A stretch of DNA of 64,000 bases from Stenotrophomonas maltophilia. GTDB taxonomy: Bacteria; Pseudomonadota; Gammaproteobacteria; Xanthomonadales; Xanthomonadaceae. Positions within the stretch are counted from its first letter, which is position 1, and each line of letters opens with the position of its first letter. The DNA is taken from the NCBI GenBank assembly GCA_002363385.1, contig DEVL01000003.1, forward strand, positions 124,505-188,504, read 5' to 3'. Shown one piece after another: positions 1-9,367 of the stretch. The notes under the pieces were generated by a model. The model ran no database searches. It saw only the letters and a list, made by a program, of their open reading frames with translations, and was not told where the DNA came from. The translations under genes were made by a program, and so were the position numbers.

Positions 1-118
1 TTTGCTACGGCCGGATCACGACTGTAGCCGGTTCCCTGCGCTGCGCGAGCCACGTGCCCGGCGATGGTCAGGTGACAGCCATGAATGCGCGCATCGGGTG
101 AGGAAGAGAGCGGCGTAC
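1..118. other. Left edge, no gene identified
   Basis: This stretch lies downstream of the hrpB stop codon. The open frames crossing it are antisense to hrpB and have no family resemblance. I see no RNA gene or clear terminator. Confidence 0.5.
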
Positions 119-2623
119 TCACGTGCCGCGCGGCTTGGCGCGGTGTGTCGCGTTCGCCGTCCACGGATCGTCCGGCCACGGATGCCTGGGATACCGCCCC
201 TTCATTTCCTTCTTCACCTCGGCGTAGGTGTTCGCCCAGAAGTTGCGCAGATCCTGGGTGACCTGCAGTGGGCGGCCGCCGGGGGAGAGCAGGTGCAGCG
301 TCAACGGAATGCGGCCGTCGGCGATGCGTGGGGTATCGCTCAGGCCGAACAGCTCCTGCAGCTTGACCGCCAGCACTGGCGCCTGCGGGCTGATGCCGTC
401 GGCGTCCATTGCGTAATGGATCGGGCGCTCCATGCCGGAAGGCACGGTGATGCGGACCGGGGCATGACGATCGATCAGTTGGCGTTGCGCCCACGGCAGC
501 GGTGACTTCAGCGCTTCGCCGAGGCTGGATTCGTCCAGGGCATCCAGGCGTGTCCTGCCATTGAACGCGGGCGTCAACCAGGTCGGCAGCGTCGCCATCA
601 ATGCTGCATCGGAGACGTCCGGCAGCTCCAGCTCCGGCATCCACGCACGTACGCCCAGCGCACGCGACTGCCACTGGCGCAGGCCGTCCGTCCACGGCAA
701 TGCCTCCAGCCCGAGTTCGGCCACGGCCTCGGTCAGGGCTTTGGCGGCATGCGCGGGATCCACGCGACCGGCCGAGCGGCTGTCCAGCACGATGCGGTCG
801 AAACGGGTTTCGCGGCGTGCCACCAATGCGCGCTTCTCACCGTCCCAGCGCACCACGTCTTCCTGTGTGAAGCGTTCCGGAAAATCACGCCGCAGTCGAT
901 TCTCATCCACCGGCGCGGCGCGCAACAGCAAGGCGTCGCGCGCCTCATAGCGCAGCTCCACGGCGACCAGCCACGGCTCGCCACGCAGATCGCTGGGATC
1001 GAACAGGCGCGCGCTGCGGCCATTGGCCAGCAGGTAGCGCAGCGGATCACTCGGATGGCGGGCGGCGATCCGGTCGGGAAACGCATGCGCGAGCAGATCG
1101 CCGAGCTGATGCGCTTCGACTGAGGAAGGAGGCGCGGCATCACAGCGCAGGCGTCGCCGCCACTGTTTGCTGGCGGCATCGATGCTCGCCAGGCCGCCGC
1201 GGTTGGCATCGTGGGGTGCCCGCCCTTGGCGGAACGCTGCCAGCGCCCGCCACCGCGCAGCGAGTGCATCACCGCCCTGGCGCAGCGGATCGCGCGCTTC
1301 CACCAGCGCGGCCAGATCGCAGGCCAGGGCCTGCTCGACACCACTGCCTGCCGCCATCAGCATCGCCGCAAGGCGCGGATGCGTGCCGAGGGTCAGCATG
1401 CGCCGGCCCAGCGGGGTCAGCGTGCCGCTGTCGCTGAGCGCGCCCAGGCGCTGCAGCAGTTCACGCGCGGCGGCCAGTGCACCGGCCGGCGGTGTATCCA
1501 CGAAGCGCAGGTCGTCACTGCCCCAGGCAGCCAGTTCCAGTGCCAGCGAGGCCAGTTCCACCTGCGCGATCTCGGGCCGACGCTGTGCCTCCAACCGCTG
1601 CGACTGCGGCCACAAGCGCCACGCCCAGCCCTCGGCGACACGGCCGGCACGGCCGGCGCGTTGATCGGCCGAGGCCTGCGCGATGTTCACCACGTCCAGG
1701 CGTGCAAAACCGCTGTTGGGGTCGTAACGCGGCTCGCGTGCCAGACCCGCGTCGATCACCACCCGCACGCCGGGCAGGGTCACCGATGACTCGGCCACGT
1801 TGGTGGCCAGTACCACGCGGCGCCGACCGCCGGGATCGGGCTGCAGCACCTGCGATTGCTGGTCCACTGGCAGCTCGCCATGCAGCGGCAGTACCTGCAC
1901 GCCCGGATCCAGCACGGACTGCAGCGCGGTCTGCACGCGCGCGATCTCGCGCTGGCCGGGCAGGAACACCAGTACATCACCAGGATGCTCGGCCAAGGCC
2001 TGCTCCACGGCGCGCCGTGCCTGCGGTTCCAATGCCTCGTCGCGGCGGGCGGGGAAGTGCGCGATCGTGACCGGGAAGCTGCGGCCCTCACTGCTCAGGC
2101 GCGGCGCATCGAGAAACTGCGCCAGTCGCTCGCCATCCAGCGTGGCCGACATCACCACGATGCGCAGGTCCTCGCGCAGCTGGGACTGCACGTCCAGCGC
2201 CAGGGCCAGGCCCAGATCAGCGGCCAGATGCCGTTCGTGGAATTCGTCGAACAGCAGCGCGCCCACGCCCTCCAGCAGCGGGTCGTCCTGCAGCATCCGG
2301 GTGAGGATGCCTTCAGTCACCACCTCGACACGGGTACGCGCAGAGATCTTGTTCTCGAAGCGGATGCGGTAACCGACGGTCTCACCGACGTTCTCGCCCA
2401 GCTGACGCGCCATGAACTGCGCGGCGCTGCGGGCGGCCACGCGGCGCGGCTCCAGCATGATGATCTTGCGGCCTTCCAGCCACGGCGCATCCAGCAACGC
2501 CAGCGGCACCTGGGTGGTCTTGCCGGCGCCGGGCGGCGCTTCCAGCACCAGCCGGGTGCCGCGTTCCAGCGTGGTCAGGATCTGCGGCAGCAGTGCGGAG
2601 ATGGGGAAAATCGGGGGACTCAT
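119..2623 (-). CDS. hrpB: ATP-dependent helicase HrpB
   Basis: An 834-residue DEAH-type superfamily 2 helicase of the HrpB family, whose physiological RNA substrate is poorly defined. The Walker A loop APPGAGKT is at residues 29-36, the Walker B/motif II is DEFH near residue 125 and motif III is SAT shortly after. The RecA-like domains are followed by the winged-helix/HA2-type region and the HrpB-specific C-terminal domain, recognisable from PGGRPLQVTQDLRNFW and the closing RYPRHPWPDDP. The length fits the family (about 800-850 residues). The ATG start is followed at once by the helicase core, and no nearby alternative looks better. It is divergent from tatD with only 78 bp between them, so the two promoters share that gap. 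Identity is secure; exact RNA role is not known from sequence. Confidence 0.95.
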   Translation of the reverse strand: MSPPIFPISALLPQILTTLERGTRLVLEAPPGAGKTTQVPLALLDAPWLEGRKIIMLEPRRVAARSAAQFMARQLGENVGETVGYRIRFENKISARTRVEVVTEGILTRMLQDDPLLEGVGALLFDEFHERHLAADLGLALALDVQSQLREDLRIVVMSATLDGERLAQFLDAPRLSSEGRSFPVTIAHFPARRDEALEPQARRAVEQALAEHPGDVLVFLPGQREIARVQTALQSVLDPGVQVLPLHGELPVDQQSQVLQPDPGGRRRVVLATNVAESSVTLPGVRVVIDAGLAREPRYDPNSGFARLDVVNIAQASADQRAGRAGRVAEGWAWRLWPQSQRLEAQRRPEIAQVELASLALELAAWGSDDLRFVDTPPAGALAAARELLQRLGALSDSGTLTPLGRRMLTLGTHPRLAAMLMAAGSGVEQALACDLAALVEARDPLRQGGDALAARWRALAAFRQGRAPHDANRGGLASIDAASKQWRRRLRCDAAPPSSVEAHQLGDLLAHAFPDRIAARHPSDPLRYLLANGRSARLFDPSDLRGEPWLVAVELRYEARDALLLRAAPVDENRLRRDFPERFTQEDVVRWDGEKRALVARRETRFDRIVLDSRSAGRVDPAHAAKALTEAVAELGLEALPWTDGLRQWQSRALGVRAWMPELELPDVSDAALMATLPTWLTPAFNGRTRLDALDESSLGEALKSPLPWAQRQLIDRHAPVRITVPSGMERPIHYAMDADGISPQAPVLAVKLQELFGLSDTPRIADGRIPLTLHLLSPGGRPLQVTQDLRNFWANTYAEVKKEMKGRYPRHPWPDDPWTANATHRAKPRGT

Positions 2624-2701
2624 TGCTTAAGGATACGGCGTCCGATTGAGGCTGTCGGGGCGCAGGTACAATGGCCCGGTTTCCCGTCCTGCAGCAGCCC
2701 C

Positions 2702-3499
2702 ATGCAACTGATCGATATCGGCGCCAACCTCACCCACGATTCCTTTGATCGCGACCGCGACGCCGTGCTGGCGCGTGCGCGCGAGGCGGGGGTGGTGCAG
2801 ATGGTGATCACCGGCGCCAGCCGCGAGCATTCGCCGATGGCGCTGGATCTGGCCCGCCAGCATCCGGGGTTCCTGTACGCGACCGCTGGCGTGCACCCGC
2901 ACCATGCGGTGGAATACACCGACGAATGCGACGCGGAAATGCGCGCGCTGCACGCCCATGCCGAGGTGGTGGCGGTAGGTGAGTGCGGGCTGGATTACTT
3001 CCGAGATTTTTCGCCGCGCCCGGCGCAGCACCGTGCCTTCGAGCGCCAACTGCAGCTCGCCGCCGAGAACGGCAAGCCGCTGTTCCTGCACCAGCGCGAC
3101 GCCCATGCCGATTTCATGGCGCAGATGAAGAATTTCGACGGCAAGCTCGGCCCGGCGGTGGTGCACTGCTTCACCGGCGAGCGCCAGGAACTGTTCGATT
3201 ACCTGGACCAGGACTGGTACATCGGCATCACCGGCTGGCTGTGCGATGAGCGCCGTGGCGCGCACCTGCGTGAGCTGGTCAAGCACATCCCGGCCAACCG
3301 GCTGATGATCGAGACCGACGCGCCGTACCTGCTGCCGCGCACGCTCAAGCCACTGCCGAAGGACCGTCGCAACGAGCCGATGTTCCTGTCGCACATCGTC
3401 GAAGAGCTGGCGCGCGATCGTGGGGAAGAGGTGGCGACCACGGCCGCCAACGCGACGGCGGCTACGCGCGCGTTCTTCCGGTTGCCTGACGCGCCCTGA
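2702..3499 (+). CDS. tatD: TatD family metal-dependent hydrolase / 3'-5' exonuclease
   Basis: A 265-residue TIM-barrel metallohydrolase of the TatD family, cytoplasmic nucleases implicated in DNA repair and DNA degradation. Metal-binding signatures are visible in order: the N-terminal DIGANLTHDSF (where YcfH-type paralogues have DxHxH), GVHPHH near residue 63, GECGLDYFRDFSP near 98, LHQRDAH, VHCFTGE and IETDAPYLLPR near 205. The INITIATOR ATG was chosen because the family-conserved MQLIDIGANL begins there; the frame stays open far upstream but that part is antisense to hrpB. It converges on the epimerase gene with a 22-bp gap. It belongs to the TatD subgroup rather than YcfH, judging from the GANL and FRDFSPRPAQ sequences. 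Confidence 0.92.
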   Translation: MQLIDIGANLTHDSFDRDRDAVLARAREAGVVQMVITGASREHSPMALDLARQHPGFLYATAGVHPHHAVEYTDECDAEMRALHAHAEVVAVGECGLDYFRDFSPRPAQHRAFERQLQLAAENGKPLFLHQRDAHADFMAQMKNFDGKLGPAVVHCFTGERQELFDYLDQDWYIGITGWLCDERRGAHLRELVKHIPANRLMIETDAPYLLPRTLKPLPKDRRNEPMFLSHIVEELARDRGEEVATTAANATAATRAFFRLPDAP

Positions 3500-3521
3500 G
3501 AGGGGAGGTACCGATCGTGGG

Positions 3522-4418
3522 CTACCGCAGCGCGGGGCGTCCGTCGCCGTTTGCCCACGCGTCGTCCAGTCCCTCGCGATAGGTGGCCAAGCGTGGCTGC
3601 CACTGCAATGCGGCGCGCGTGACGCGGCCATCGATGCGCTTGTTGCTGCTGTAGAAGCGGCGCAGGGAGGCAGCCACCTCGGGTGCGTCCCACGCCTGCG
3701 CGGCGGGCAGCGGCAGCCCACTGAGTATCGCGGCATACGCCAGCACATCCTGTGGCGGCGCCGGCTCGTCATCGCTGAGCAGGTACAGCGCATGGCTTTC
3801 GGCCCGCTGCATTGCCGCCAGCACGCCACTGGCCAGATCCTCCACATGCAGCCGGTTGAACACCTGCCCCGGCCGCACCACATGCCGGGCCTTGCCCTGC
3901 GCCAGCTGGACCAGCGCATTGCGCCCGCGCCCGTACAGGCCAGGCAGCCGGAACACCGCCGAGGCGATGCCGCGGGCCTGCGCGAGGGCCTGCCACTGCT
4001 GTTCCGCGTGCAGGCGTTTCAAGGCGGTCTCATCGGTCGCATCGGCGGTGGATGTCTCGTTGACCCAGCCGCCAGCGCGGTCGGCATACACCGCAGTCGA
4101 GGAGAGATAGCCGACCCAGCGCAGGGCAGGGCTGTCACGCAGCGCATCGGTGAGCAGGCGCAAGGCCGGGTCGCCCTCCGCATCCGGTGGCACGGCGCAG
4201 ACGATGGCCTCGGCCGTGCGGATCGCCTCGCGCAGGTCCTCGCTGATCGGTTCGCCAGCGACAAGGCGGTGGCGGACCCACCCATCGTCCGGCGCGTTTG
4301 CTGGATCACGCACGGTGCCGCTGCAGGCCACGCCGTGCGCGTGCAGCAGCGCGGCCAGATGCCGGCCGCTGTAGCCCAGGCCCAGCACCAGCACGCGGGC
4401 CGGCAGCTTGGTCGGCAT
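3522..4418 (-). CDS. NAD(P)-dependent epimerase/dehydratase-like protein (YeeZ-like)
   Basis: A 298-residue extended-SDR Rossmann protein. The N-terminal nucleotide-binding loop is GLGYSG near residue 13, a variant seen in YeeZ-type proteins, and the central SSTAVY sequence near residue 105 carries the catalytic Ser/Thr of the extended SDR fold. The substrate is unknown; YeeZ homologues are annotated only as putative epimerases. It starts 5 bp after the panE-like stop and is the last gene of a four-gene minus-strand run (ABC ATPase, ABC permease, reductase, this gene), so it is probably co-transcribed. The context does not reveal its substrate. Confidence 0.8.
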   Translation of the reverse strand: MPTKLPARVLVLGLGYSGRHLAALLHAHGVACSGTVRDPANAPDDGWVRHRLVAGEPISEDLREAIRTAEAIVCAVPPDAEGDPALRLLTDALRDSPALRWVGYLSSTAVYADRAGGWVNETSTADATDETALKRLHAEQQWQALAQARGIASAVFRLPGLYGRGRNALVQLAQGKARHVVRPGQVFNRLHVEDLASGVLAAMQRAESHALYLLSDDEPAPPQDVLAYAAILSGLPLPAAQAWDAPEVAASLRRFYSSNKRIDGRVTRAALQWQPRLATYREGLDDAWANGDGRPALR

Positions 4419-4423
4419 GCCGC

Positions 4424-5362
4424 TCAGGCGCTGCGCAGCTGCTGGTAGGCCTGCAGGTGTGCATAGGCCACCGCCAGCAGCGGGGCCGCTTGCCCGGCCG
4501 CCCGCGCCCGCACCAGCATGTCACCGACGATCTGCTCGGCCTCCACCTGCTGGCCGGCTTCCAGATCGCGCAGCATCGAGGCCTTCAAGGACGAGCCGGG
4601 CTGGGTGGTCGCGGTCAGTGCAATCTCTCGCGCCTTGGCCGGGATCGGCTCGCCAGCCGCCTCGGCAACCGCCACGCATTCGTCGTAAAGGCCGCGCACG
4701 ATCGCCGCACCGTCATCGGTGGCCACGATCGTGCCGACATCGGCGCGCATCAGGCAGGTCGCCGCCGCCAGCGTGGTCAGGAAGGTGTACTTGATCCACT
4801 GCTCCTGCCCGATGGCATCGGTGGCGACGTGGTCCACCCCGGCCTGCACACAGGCCGCCGCCAACGCCAGCACGCGCGCGCTGCTGCCGGTGCCGTCGCG
4901 CTCGCCAAAGGTCAGCTTGGCCGCCGGCGCCAGATGCACCACCGCGCCATCGGCGGCCTTGGTCGCGCTGATGAAGCACAACCCGCCCAGCACCGCGTCG
5001 CGGCCGAAGCGCGCATCGAGATCGGCGTAATGGCGCAGCCCGTTGAGGATCGGCAGCACCGTGGTGCGCGGCCCGACCGCCGGGGCGATCGCCTCGATCG
5101 AACTGGCCAGGTCGTAAGCCTTGCAGCTCAGGATCACCAGATCGAACGGCTCGGCGCTCGCCAGGGCGGGCAGTGCCTCGGCGGTGACGTGCTGCACCGG
5201 GAACGTCGCATCGCCCAGCGGGCTGCGCAGCACCAGGCCCTCGCGCGCCAGCTGCGCCGCCCGGGCCGGGCGCACCAGGAAGGTCACGTCCACGCCGGCC
5301 TGGGCCAGGCGACCACCGAAGTACCCGCCGGTCCCGCCGGCGCCGAGGATCAGGATGCGCAT
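4424..5362 (-). CDS. 2-dehydropantoate 2-reductase (PanE family)
   Basis: A 312-residue reductase of the PanE/ApbA family, which reduces ketopantoate to pantoate with NADPH on the coenzyme A pathway. The Rossmann loop GAGGTGGYFGG is at residues 7-17; the ILSCKAYD and NGLRHY sequences follow as expected (the Lys of SCKAYD and the Asn of NGL are family-conserved), and the C-terminal half is helical. The start ATG overlaps the permease stop by one base (TGATG), which supports translational coupling and rules out the longer frame that reads into the permease gene. Several PanE paralogues exist in this family, so ketopantoate specificity is likely but not certain. Confidence 0.85.
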   Translation of the reverse strand: MRILILGAGGTGGYFGGRLAQAGVDVTFLVRPARAAQLAREGLVLRSPLGDATFPVQHVTAEALPALASAEPFDLVILSCKAYDLASSIEAIAPAVGPRTTVLPILNGLRHYADLDARFGRDAVLGGLCFISATKAADGAVVHLAPAAKLTFGERDGTGSSARVLALAAACVQAGVDHVATDAIGQEQWIKYTFLTTLAAATCLMRADVGTIVATDDGAAIVRGLYDECVAVAEAAGEPIPAKAREIALTATTQPGSSLKASMLRDLEAGQQVEAEQIVGDMLVRARAAGQAAPLLAVAYAHLQAYQQLRSA

Positions 5363-6162
5363 CAGCTGCGCATTCCCACGCCACGCTTCAGCAGCCACAG
5401 CGCCAGCGCGGTCAGTGCGACCACGAAGCCGATCATCAGCGCGTAGGCCACCCACAGCGGCACGTCGCTGGTGCCCAGCAGGCCGTAGCGGAACGCGTTG
5501 ACCATGTAGAAGATCGGGTTGGCGTGCGTGGCCGCTTCGGCCCACGTCGGCAGCAGCTTCACCGAATAGAACACGCCGCCCAGGTAGGTCAGCGGGGTGA
5601 GGATGAAGGTCGGCACGATCGCCACGTCATCGAACTTCTTGGCGTACACCGCGTTTATGAAGCCGGCCAGCGAGAAGATCGTTGCGCCCAGCAGCACCGT
5701 GGTCAGCGTCACCAGCGGGTGCGGGATGCGCACCGGGGTGAAGAACATTGCGATGATCAGCACGATCACGCCGACCATCAGGCCGCGCAGCACCGCGCCG
5801 GCGACATAGCCCCACAGGATCACCCAGTTCGGCATCGGGCTGACCAGCAACTCTTCCACGTGGCGGCCGAACTTGGCGCCGAAGAACGAGGAGCTGATGT
5901 TGCCGTAGCTGTTCTGGATCACGCTCATCATGACCAGGCCGGGCACGATGAACTGCATGTAGCTGTAACCGCCCATCTCGCCCACGCGCGAGCCGATCAG
6001 GCCGCCGAAGATCAGGAAGTACAGGGTCATGGTGATCGCCGGCGGCACCAGGGTCTGGCCCCAGATGCGCAGGATGCGCGCCACTTCGCGGCGCACGATG
6101 GTCATCAGGGCGATGCGGTTGCGCTGGCCGTCGGTCAGGACCGGGGTCGGGGTGCTGCTCAT
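5362..6162 (-). CDS. ABC-2 type transporter permease (YadH-like)
   Basis: A 266-residue inner-membrane permease with about six hydrophobic segments and the ABC-2 pattern, including the central region around EELLVSPMPNWVILWGYV near residue 105, which is typical of the DrrB/NodJ/YadH group. It pairs with the ATPase immediately upstream in the operon, whose stop codon overlaps its start (ATGA). The exported substrate cannot be read from the sequence; the YadGH type is itself uncharacterised. The last residues overlap the panE-like start by one base. Confidence 0.9.
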   Translation of the reverse strand: MSSTPTPVLTDGQRNRIALMTIVRREVARILRIWGQTLVPPAITMTLYFLIFGGLIGSRVGEMGGYSYMQFIVPGLVMMSVIQNSYGNISSSFFGAKFGRHVEELLVSPMPNWVILWGYVAGAVLRGLMVGVIVLIIAMFFTPVRIPHPLVTLTTVLLGATIFSLAGFINAVYAKKFDDVAIVPTFILTPLTYLGGVFYSVKLLPTWAEAATHANPIFYMVNAFRYGLLGTSDVPLWVAYALMIGFVVALTALALWLLKRGVGMRS

Positions 6163-7118
6163 GCCACGTTCTCCTGGTTGCCGGTGAGGCGCACGAACAG
6201 CTCCTCCAGGCGGTTGCTCTTGGTGCGCATCGAGCGCACGCGGATGCCGGCGGCGTTCAAGGCGTCAAACACGCGGTTGAGGTCCATCGCACGCGGCATG
6301 TCGACATCCAGCGTGTGGCTGTCGGTGGCGATCAGGATCGCGCCGTCGATCTCCGGCAGCTGGGCGGGCAGGCTGCCGTCGATGTCGAACAGGAAGCCTT
6401 CCACGTCCAGCTTGGCCAGCAGCTCGCGCATCGGGCCCTGGGTGACGATCTGGCCGTGGTTGATGATGGCCAGGTTCCGGCACAGGTGCTCGGCTTCTTC
6501 CAGGTAATGCGTGGTCAGGATGATCGTGGTGCCGGCGGCGTTGATCTCCTTGAGCACGCGCCACATGTCGCGGCGGATCTCGATGTCCACGCCGGCGGTC
6601 GGCTCGTCCAGGATCAGCAGGCGCGGGCGGGTCATCATCGCGCGGGCGATCATCAGCCGGCGCTTCATGCCACCGGACAGGGTGCGGCTCATCACCTGGG
6701 CCTTTTCCCACAGGTGGGCGCGCTTGAGCTCTTCTTCGGCCATCTTCTCGGCCTCGGCACGGGCCACGCCATAGAAGCCGGCGTAGTTGACCAGGATGTC
6801 GAAGGGCTTTTCAAACAGGTTGAAGTTGATCTCCTGGGGGACCAGGCCGATCAGGCGCATGGTGGCGCTGCGGTTGCGCACCAGGTCGCTGCCGAATACC
6901 TCGACCTGGCCTTCGCTCAGGTTCACCAGCGAGCTGATGATGCCGATCAGGGTCGACTTGCCGGCGCCGTTGGGGCCCAGCAGGGCGAAGAAGTCGCCCG
7001 GGGCCACGTCCAGGGAGACGCCCTTCAGCGCCTGGGTGCCGTTGTCATAGGTTTTGCGGAGGTCACGCACCCGCAGGGCGGGCGCGGCGGTGGGCGCGGG
7101 AGTGTTCTGGGAAGCCAA
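6159..7118 (-). CDS. ABC transporter ATP-binding protein (YadG-like)
   Basis: A 319-residue ABC ATPase that powers the adjacent permease. Walker A is GPNGAGKST near residue 51, the signature is LSGGMKRR, Walker B is LLILDEPTAGVD and the switch His lies in LTTHYLEEAEHLC. A C-terminal extension of about 85 residues follows, as in drug-export type ATPases. The frame is open to a GTG at 7208, but I place the start at the TTG at 7118 because a perfect TATAAT on the same strand (7171-7176) puts the transcript start near 7164, downstream of that GTG. The TTG choice is an inference. It heads a four-gene operon. Confidence 0.88.
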   Translation of the reverse strand: MASQNTPAPTAAPALRVRDLRKTYDNGTQALKGVSLDVAPGDFFALLGPNGAGKSTLIGIISSLVNLSEGQVEVFGSDLVRNRSATMRLIGLVPQEINFNLFEKPFDILVNYAGFYGVARAEAEKMAEEELKRAHLWEKAQVMSRTLSGGMKRRLMIARAMMTRPRLLILDEPTAGVDIEIRRDMWRVLKEINAAGTTIILTTHYLEEAEHLCRNLAIINHGQIVTQGPMRELLAKLDVEGFLFDIDGSLPAQLPEIDGAILIATDSHTLDVDMPRAMDLNRVFDALNAAGIRVRSMRTKSNRLEELFVRLTGNQENVA

Positions 7119-7170
7119 GCTCTTGCCTTCGCGCCCATGGGCTGGCGCTGGATAGGGGCGGGGAGCGGCT

Positions 7171-7176
7171 ATTATA
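7171..7176 (-). promoter_or_regulatory. Candidate -10 box of the ABC exporter operon
   Basis: Read on the minus strand this is TATAAT, a perfect sigma-70 -10 hexamer, inside an otherwise very GC-rich gap between the ABC ATPase and fpr. The matching -35 position is GC-rich and poor. A start near 7164 would give a leader of about 46 nt to the TTG start. On the plus strand the overlapping TATTAT could serve fpr, again without a good -35. Confidence 0.4.
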
Positions 7177-7222
7177 GAAGACCCCGAGGGCTCGCCCCGG
7201 CTACACACTGTCCCGAAACGTC

Positions 7223-7972
7223 GTGCCTGCCCAATTCCCCCTAAAACTGGTCGACCGGCGCATGCTGGCGCCGACCATCGGCCATTACCAGTTCCTGCGT
7301 GATGACGGCCAGCCGCTGGATTTCCAGCCCGGCCAGTTCATCCAGGTCCATTTCGAGTACGCCGATGGCACCGCTACCAAGCGCAGCTATTCGCTGGCGA
7401 CCATTCATGATCACGCTCTTGGCGCGGGTGACGCGGTCGATATCGCGGTCAGTTTCGTCCCCGGCGGTGCCGCTACGGCCCTGTTCGAGGGCCTGGACAT
7501 CGGCGGCCACGTCAGCGCCAGCGGCCCGTTCGGCCGGTTCTGCCTGCAGCCGGGCGACCAGAACGCCCGGTATCTGCTGATCGCCACCGGCACCGGAGTC
7601 ACCCCGTACCGCTCGATGCTGCCGCTGCTGGCGACCGCCATGGCCGAGCGCGGGGTGGAGGTGGTCCTGTTGCAGGGCGCCCGCACGCCGGCCGAGCTGC
7701 TCTACAGCGAGGATTTCTATACCTTTGCGGCCGCCCACCCGGGTTTCCGCTATGTGCCCTGCCTGTCCCGCGAGCTGCCCGAGAACCCGCATCCTGACGT
7801 GCGTCACGGCTACGTCCAGCAGCACCTGGCCGAGTTCGCCCCGAGCGCGGCCACCGACATCGCCTACCTGTGCGGCAACCCGGACATGGTCGATGCCACC
7901 TTCGAGGCGCTGAAAGACGCCGGGCTCCCCACGCCGCAGGTGCGGCGCGAGAAGTACGTCAGCAGCAAGTAG
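7223..7972 (+). CDS. fpr: Ferredoxin--NADP reductase
   Basis: A 249-residue FAD-dependent reductase of the bacterial Fpr type that exchanges electrons between NADPH and ferredoxin or flavodoxin and supports oxidative-stress defence and Fe-S metabolism. The FAD-binding RSYSLAT is near residue 55, the FGRF region near 104, the NADP-binding GTGVTPYRSML near residue 127 and the CGNPDMV sequence near 215. The length is typical of subclass I. The protein ends in VSSK instead of the aromatic C-terminus of plastid enzymes. The start is a GTG; no in-frame ATG precedes the conserved core. It is divergent from the ABC operon. Confidence 0.9.
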   Translation: MPAQFPLKLVDRRMLAPTIGHYQFLRDDGQPLDFQPGQFIQVHFEYADGTATKRSYSLATIHDHALGAGDAVDIAVSFVPGGAATALFEGLDIGGHVSASGPFGRFCLQPGDQNARYLLIATGTGVTPYRSMLPLLATAMAERGVEVVLLQGARTPAELLYSEDFYTFAAAHPGFRYVPCLSRELPENPHPDVRHGYVQQHLAEFAPSAATDIAYLCGNPDMVDATFEALKDAGLPTPQVRREKYVSSK

Positions 7973-8057
7973 TCCCCCGGCGGTCGTACCTCAGGGCATG
8001 GCCGCCAGCGGCATCGGCGCGTGGCGGGCGGTAAGATGCGCCGCGCCACCTCTGCCG

Positions 8058-9236
8058 ATGGATACGATGCCGCTGGATTTCCCCACCATTGCCGTGCTCG
8101 GTTTCCTGCTGTGCCTGGGCATCGCCATGGGCTTTTCACTGCTGTTGCTGGTGCTGCGGCGGCAGCCAGCGCTGCGCCTGTGGACGGCCAGCCTGTGGCT
8201 GTTGTCGGTCAGCCTCACCCTGATCGCGCTGCGGCCCTGCCTGCCGCAGGTCTCCAGCATCCTGGCCAGCAATGCCGCGGTGGCGTTGTCCGGCGTGTTG
8301 ATGCTGTATGGGGTCGCCCGCCATCTGGGCCATCGCCTACCGGCCTGGAAGCCGGCAGCGCTGTCGATCATCTATCTGGGCGCCATCGCATTCTTTCTGC
8401 TGGTCCACCCCAGCCTGGTCATCCGGCTGGACGTCTTCAGCGTGTTCGCGGTGCTGCTAAACGGCTGGATGACGTGGATGCTCCTGCGCCATGCGCCGCC
8501 TGCCCAGCGTACCAGTTGCCGGTTGGCGGCGGCCGTGTTCGGCGCGCAGACGGTGCTGTATCTGATCCGGCTGTTCCTGCCGGTGGCGGCGGATGCGGGG
8601 CAGGACATCATGCGTGCCGGTTCGCCGGTGTTCGCTACGTATCTGGCTGGGCTGATACTTGAACTGGCCCGTTGTTTTGCCCTGGTGCTGCTGCTGGTGG
8701 AACGGATGCTGGTCGATCTGCAGCGGCTGGCGCGCACGGATGTATTGACCGGCCTGCTCAACCGCGGTGCCGTGCTCGCCGATGGGGCCAACCTGCTGCA
8801 CGCGGTTCGCCGCACGCCACGGCCGCTGGCCCTGTTGCTGTTGGATGTGGACCACTTCAAGAGGATCAATGACCGCTGGGGCCATCTGGCAGGCGATGCG
8901 GTGCTGCGACATGTCGCCGATGCACTGGCCGGTTGCGTGGCCGACCGTGAGCACCTGCTCGGCCGGTATGGCGGCGAGGAGTTCGTTCTCTTGTTGCCGG
9001 GGACGGACGCCGCGCAGGCCCTGCAGTGCGCAGACCGCATCCGGCGTGTGCTGCGCGAGTCACCGGCCCAGGTGGCCGGCATGCAGGTGCCAGTCACTGC
9101 CAGCATCGGGATGGCCATGGATACGGGCCGCGAGGACATCGCACGCCTGCTCGGCGATGCCGATGCGGCGTTGTACCGCGCCAAGGCAGAGGGGCGCGAC
9201 CGCACCATCAGCGCAGCGCCGGCTCTGGCGGACTGA
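8058..9236 (+). CDS. Membrane diguanylate cyclase (GGDEF)
   Basis: A 392-residue protein predicted to make cyclic di-GMP. The N-terminal half holds about seven hydrophobic segments (residues about 5-215) with no recognisable sensor motif. The C-terminal half is a GGDEF domain with DVDHFKRIND near 265 and the active-site sequence RYGGEEF near residues 304-310, so the catalytic loop is intact (GGEEF variant). An RxxD inhibitory I-site is not evident before the GGEEF. The ATG at 8058 is preferred over the upstream in-frame codon at 7998 because the extra 20 residues are polar and GC-derived. The closely following hydrolase gene is on the same strand but separated by 131 bp. Confidence 0.9.
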   Translation: MDTMPLDFPTIAVLGFLLCLGIAMGFSLLLLVLRRQPALRLWTASLWLLSVSLTLIALRPCLPQVSSILASNAAVALSGVLMLYGVARHLGHRLPAWKPAALSIIYLGAIAFFLLVHPSLVIRLDVFSVFAVLLNGWMTWMLLRHAPPAQRTSCRLAAAVFGAQTVLYLIRLFLPVAADAGQDIMRAGSPVFATYLAGLILELARCFALVLLLVERMLVDLQRLARTDVLTGLLNRGAVLADGANLLHAVRRTPRPLALLLLDVDHFKRINDRWGHLAGDAVLRHVADALAGCVADREHLLGRYGGEEFVLLLPGTDAAQALQCADRIRRVLRESPAQVAGMQVPVTASIGMAMDTGREDIARLLGDADAALYRAKAEGRDRTISAAPALAD

Positions 9237-9367
9237 CGCGTCTTTGGAGGTGCGCAGGAGAACGTTCGTACGCCGCACGACACGGAGGCCGACATGCGCC
9301 CGGTCACATCCGCACCGCGCAGTCGTCATGGCATGCTGAGACCCTTCACTCCAGGACGAGATCGACC

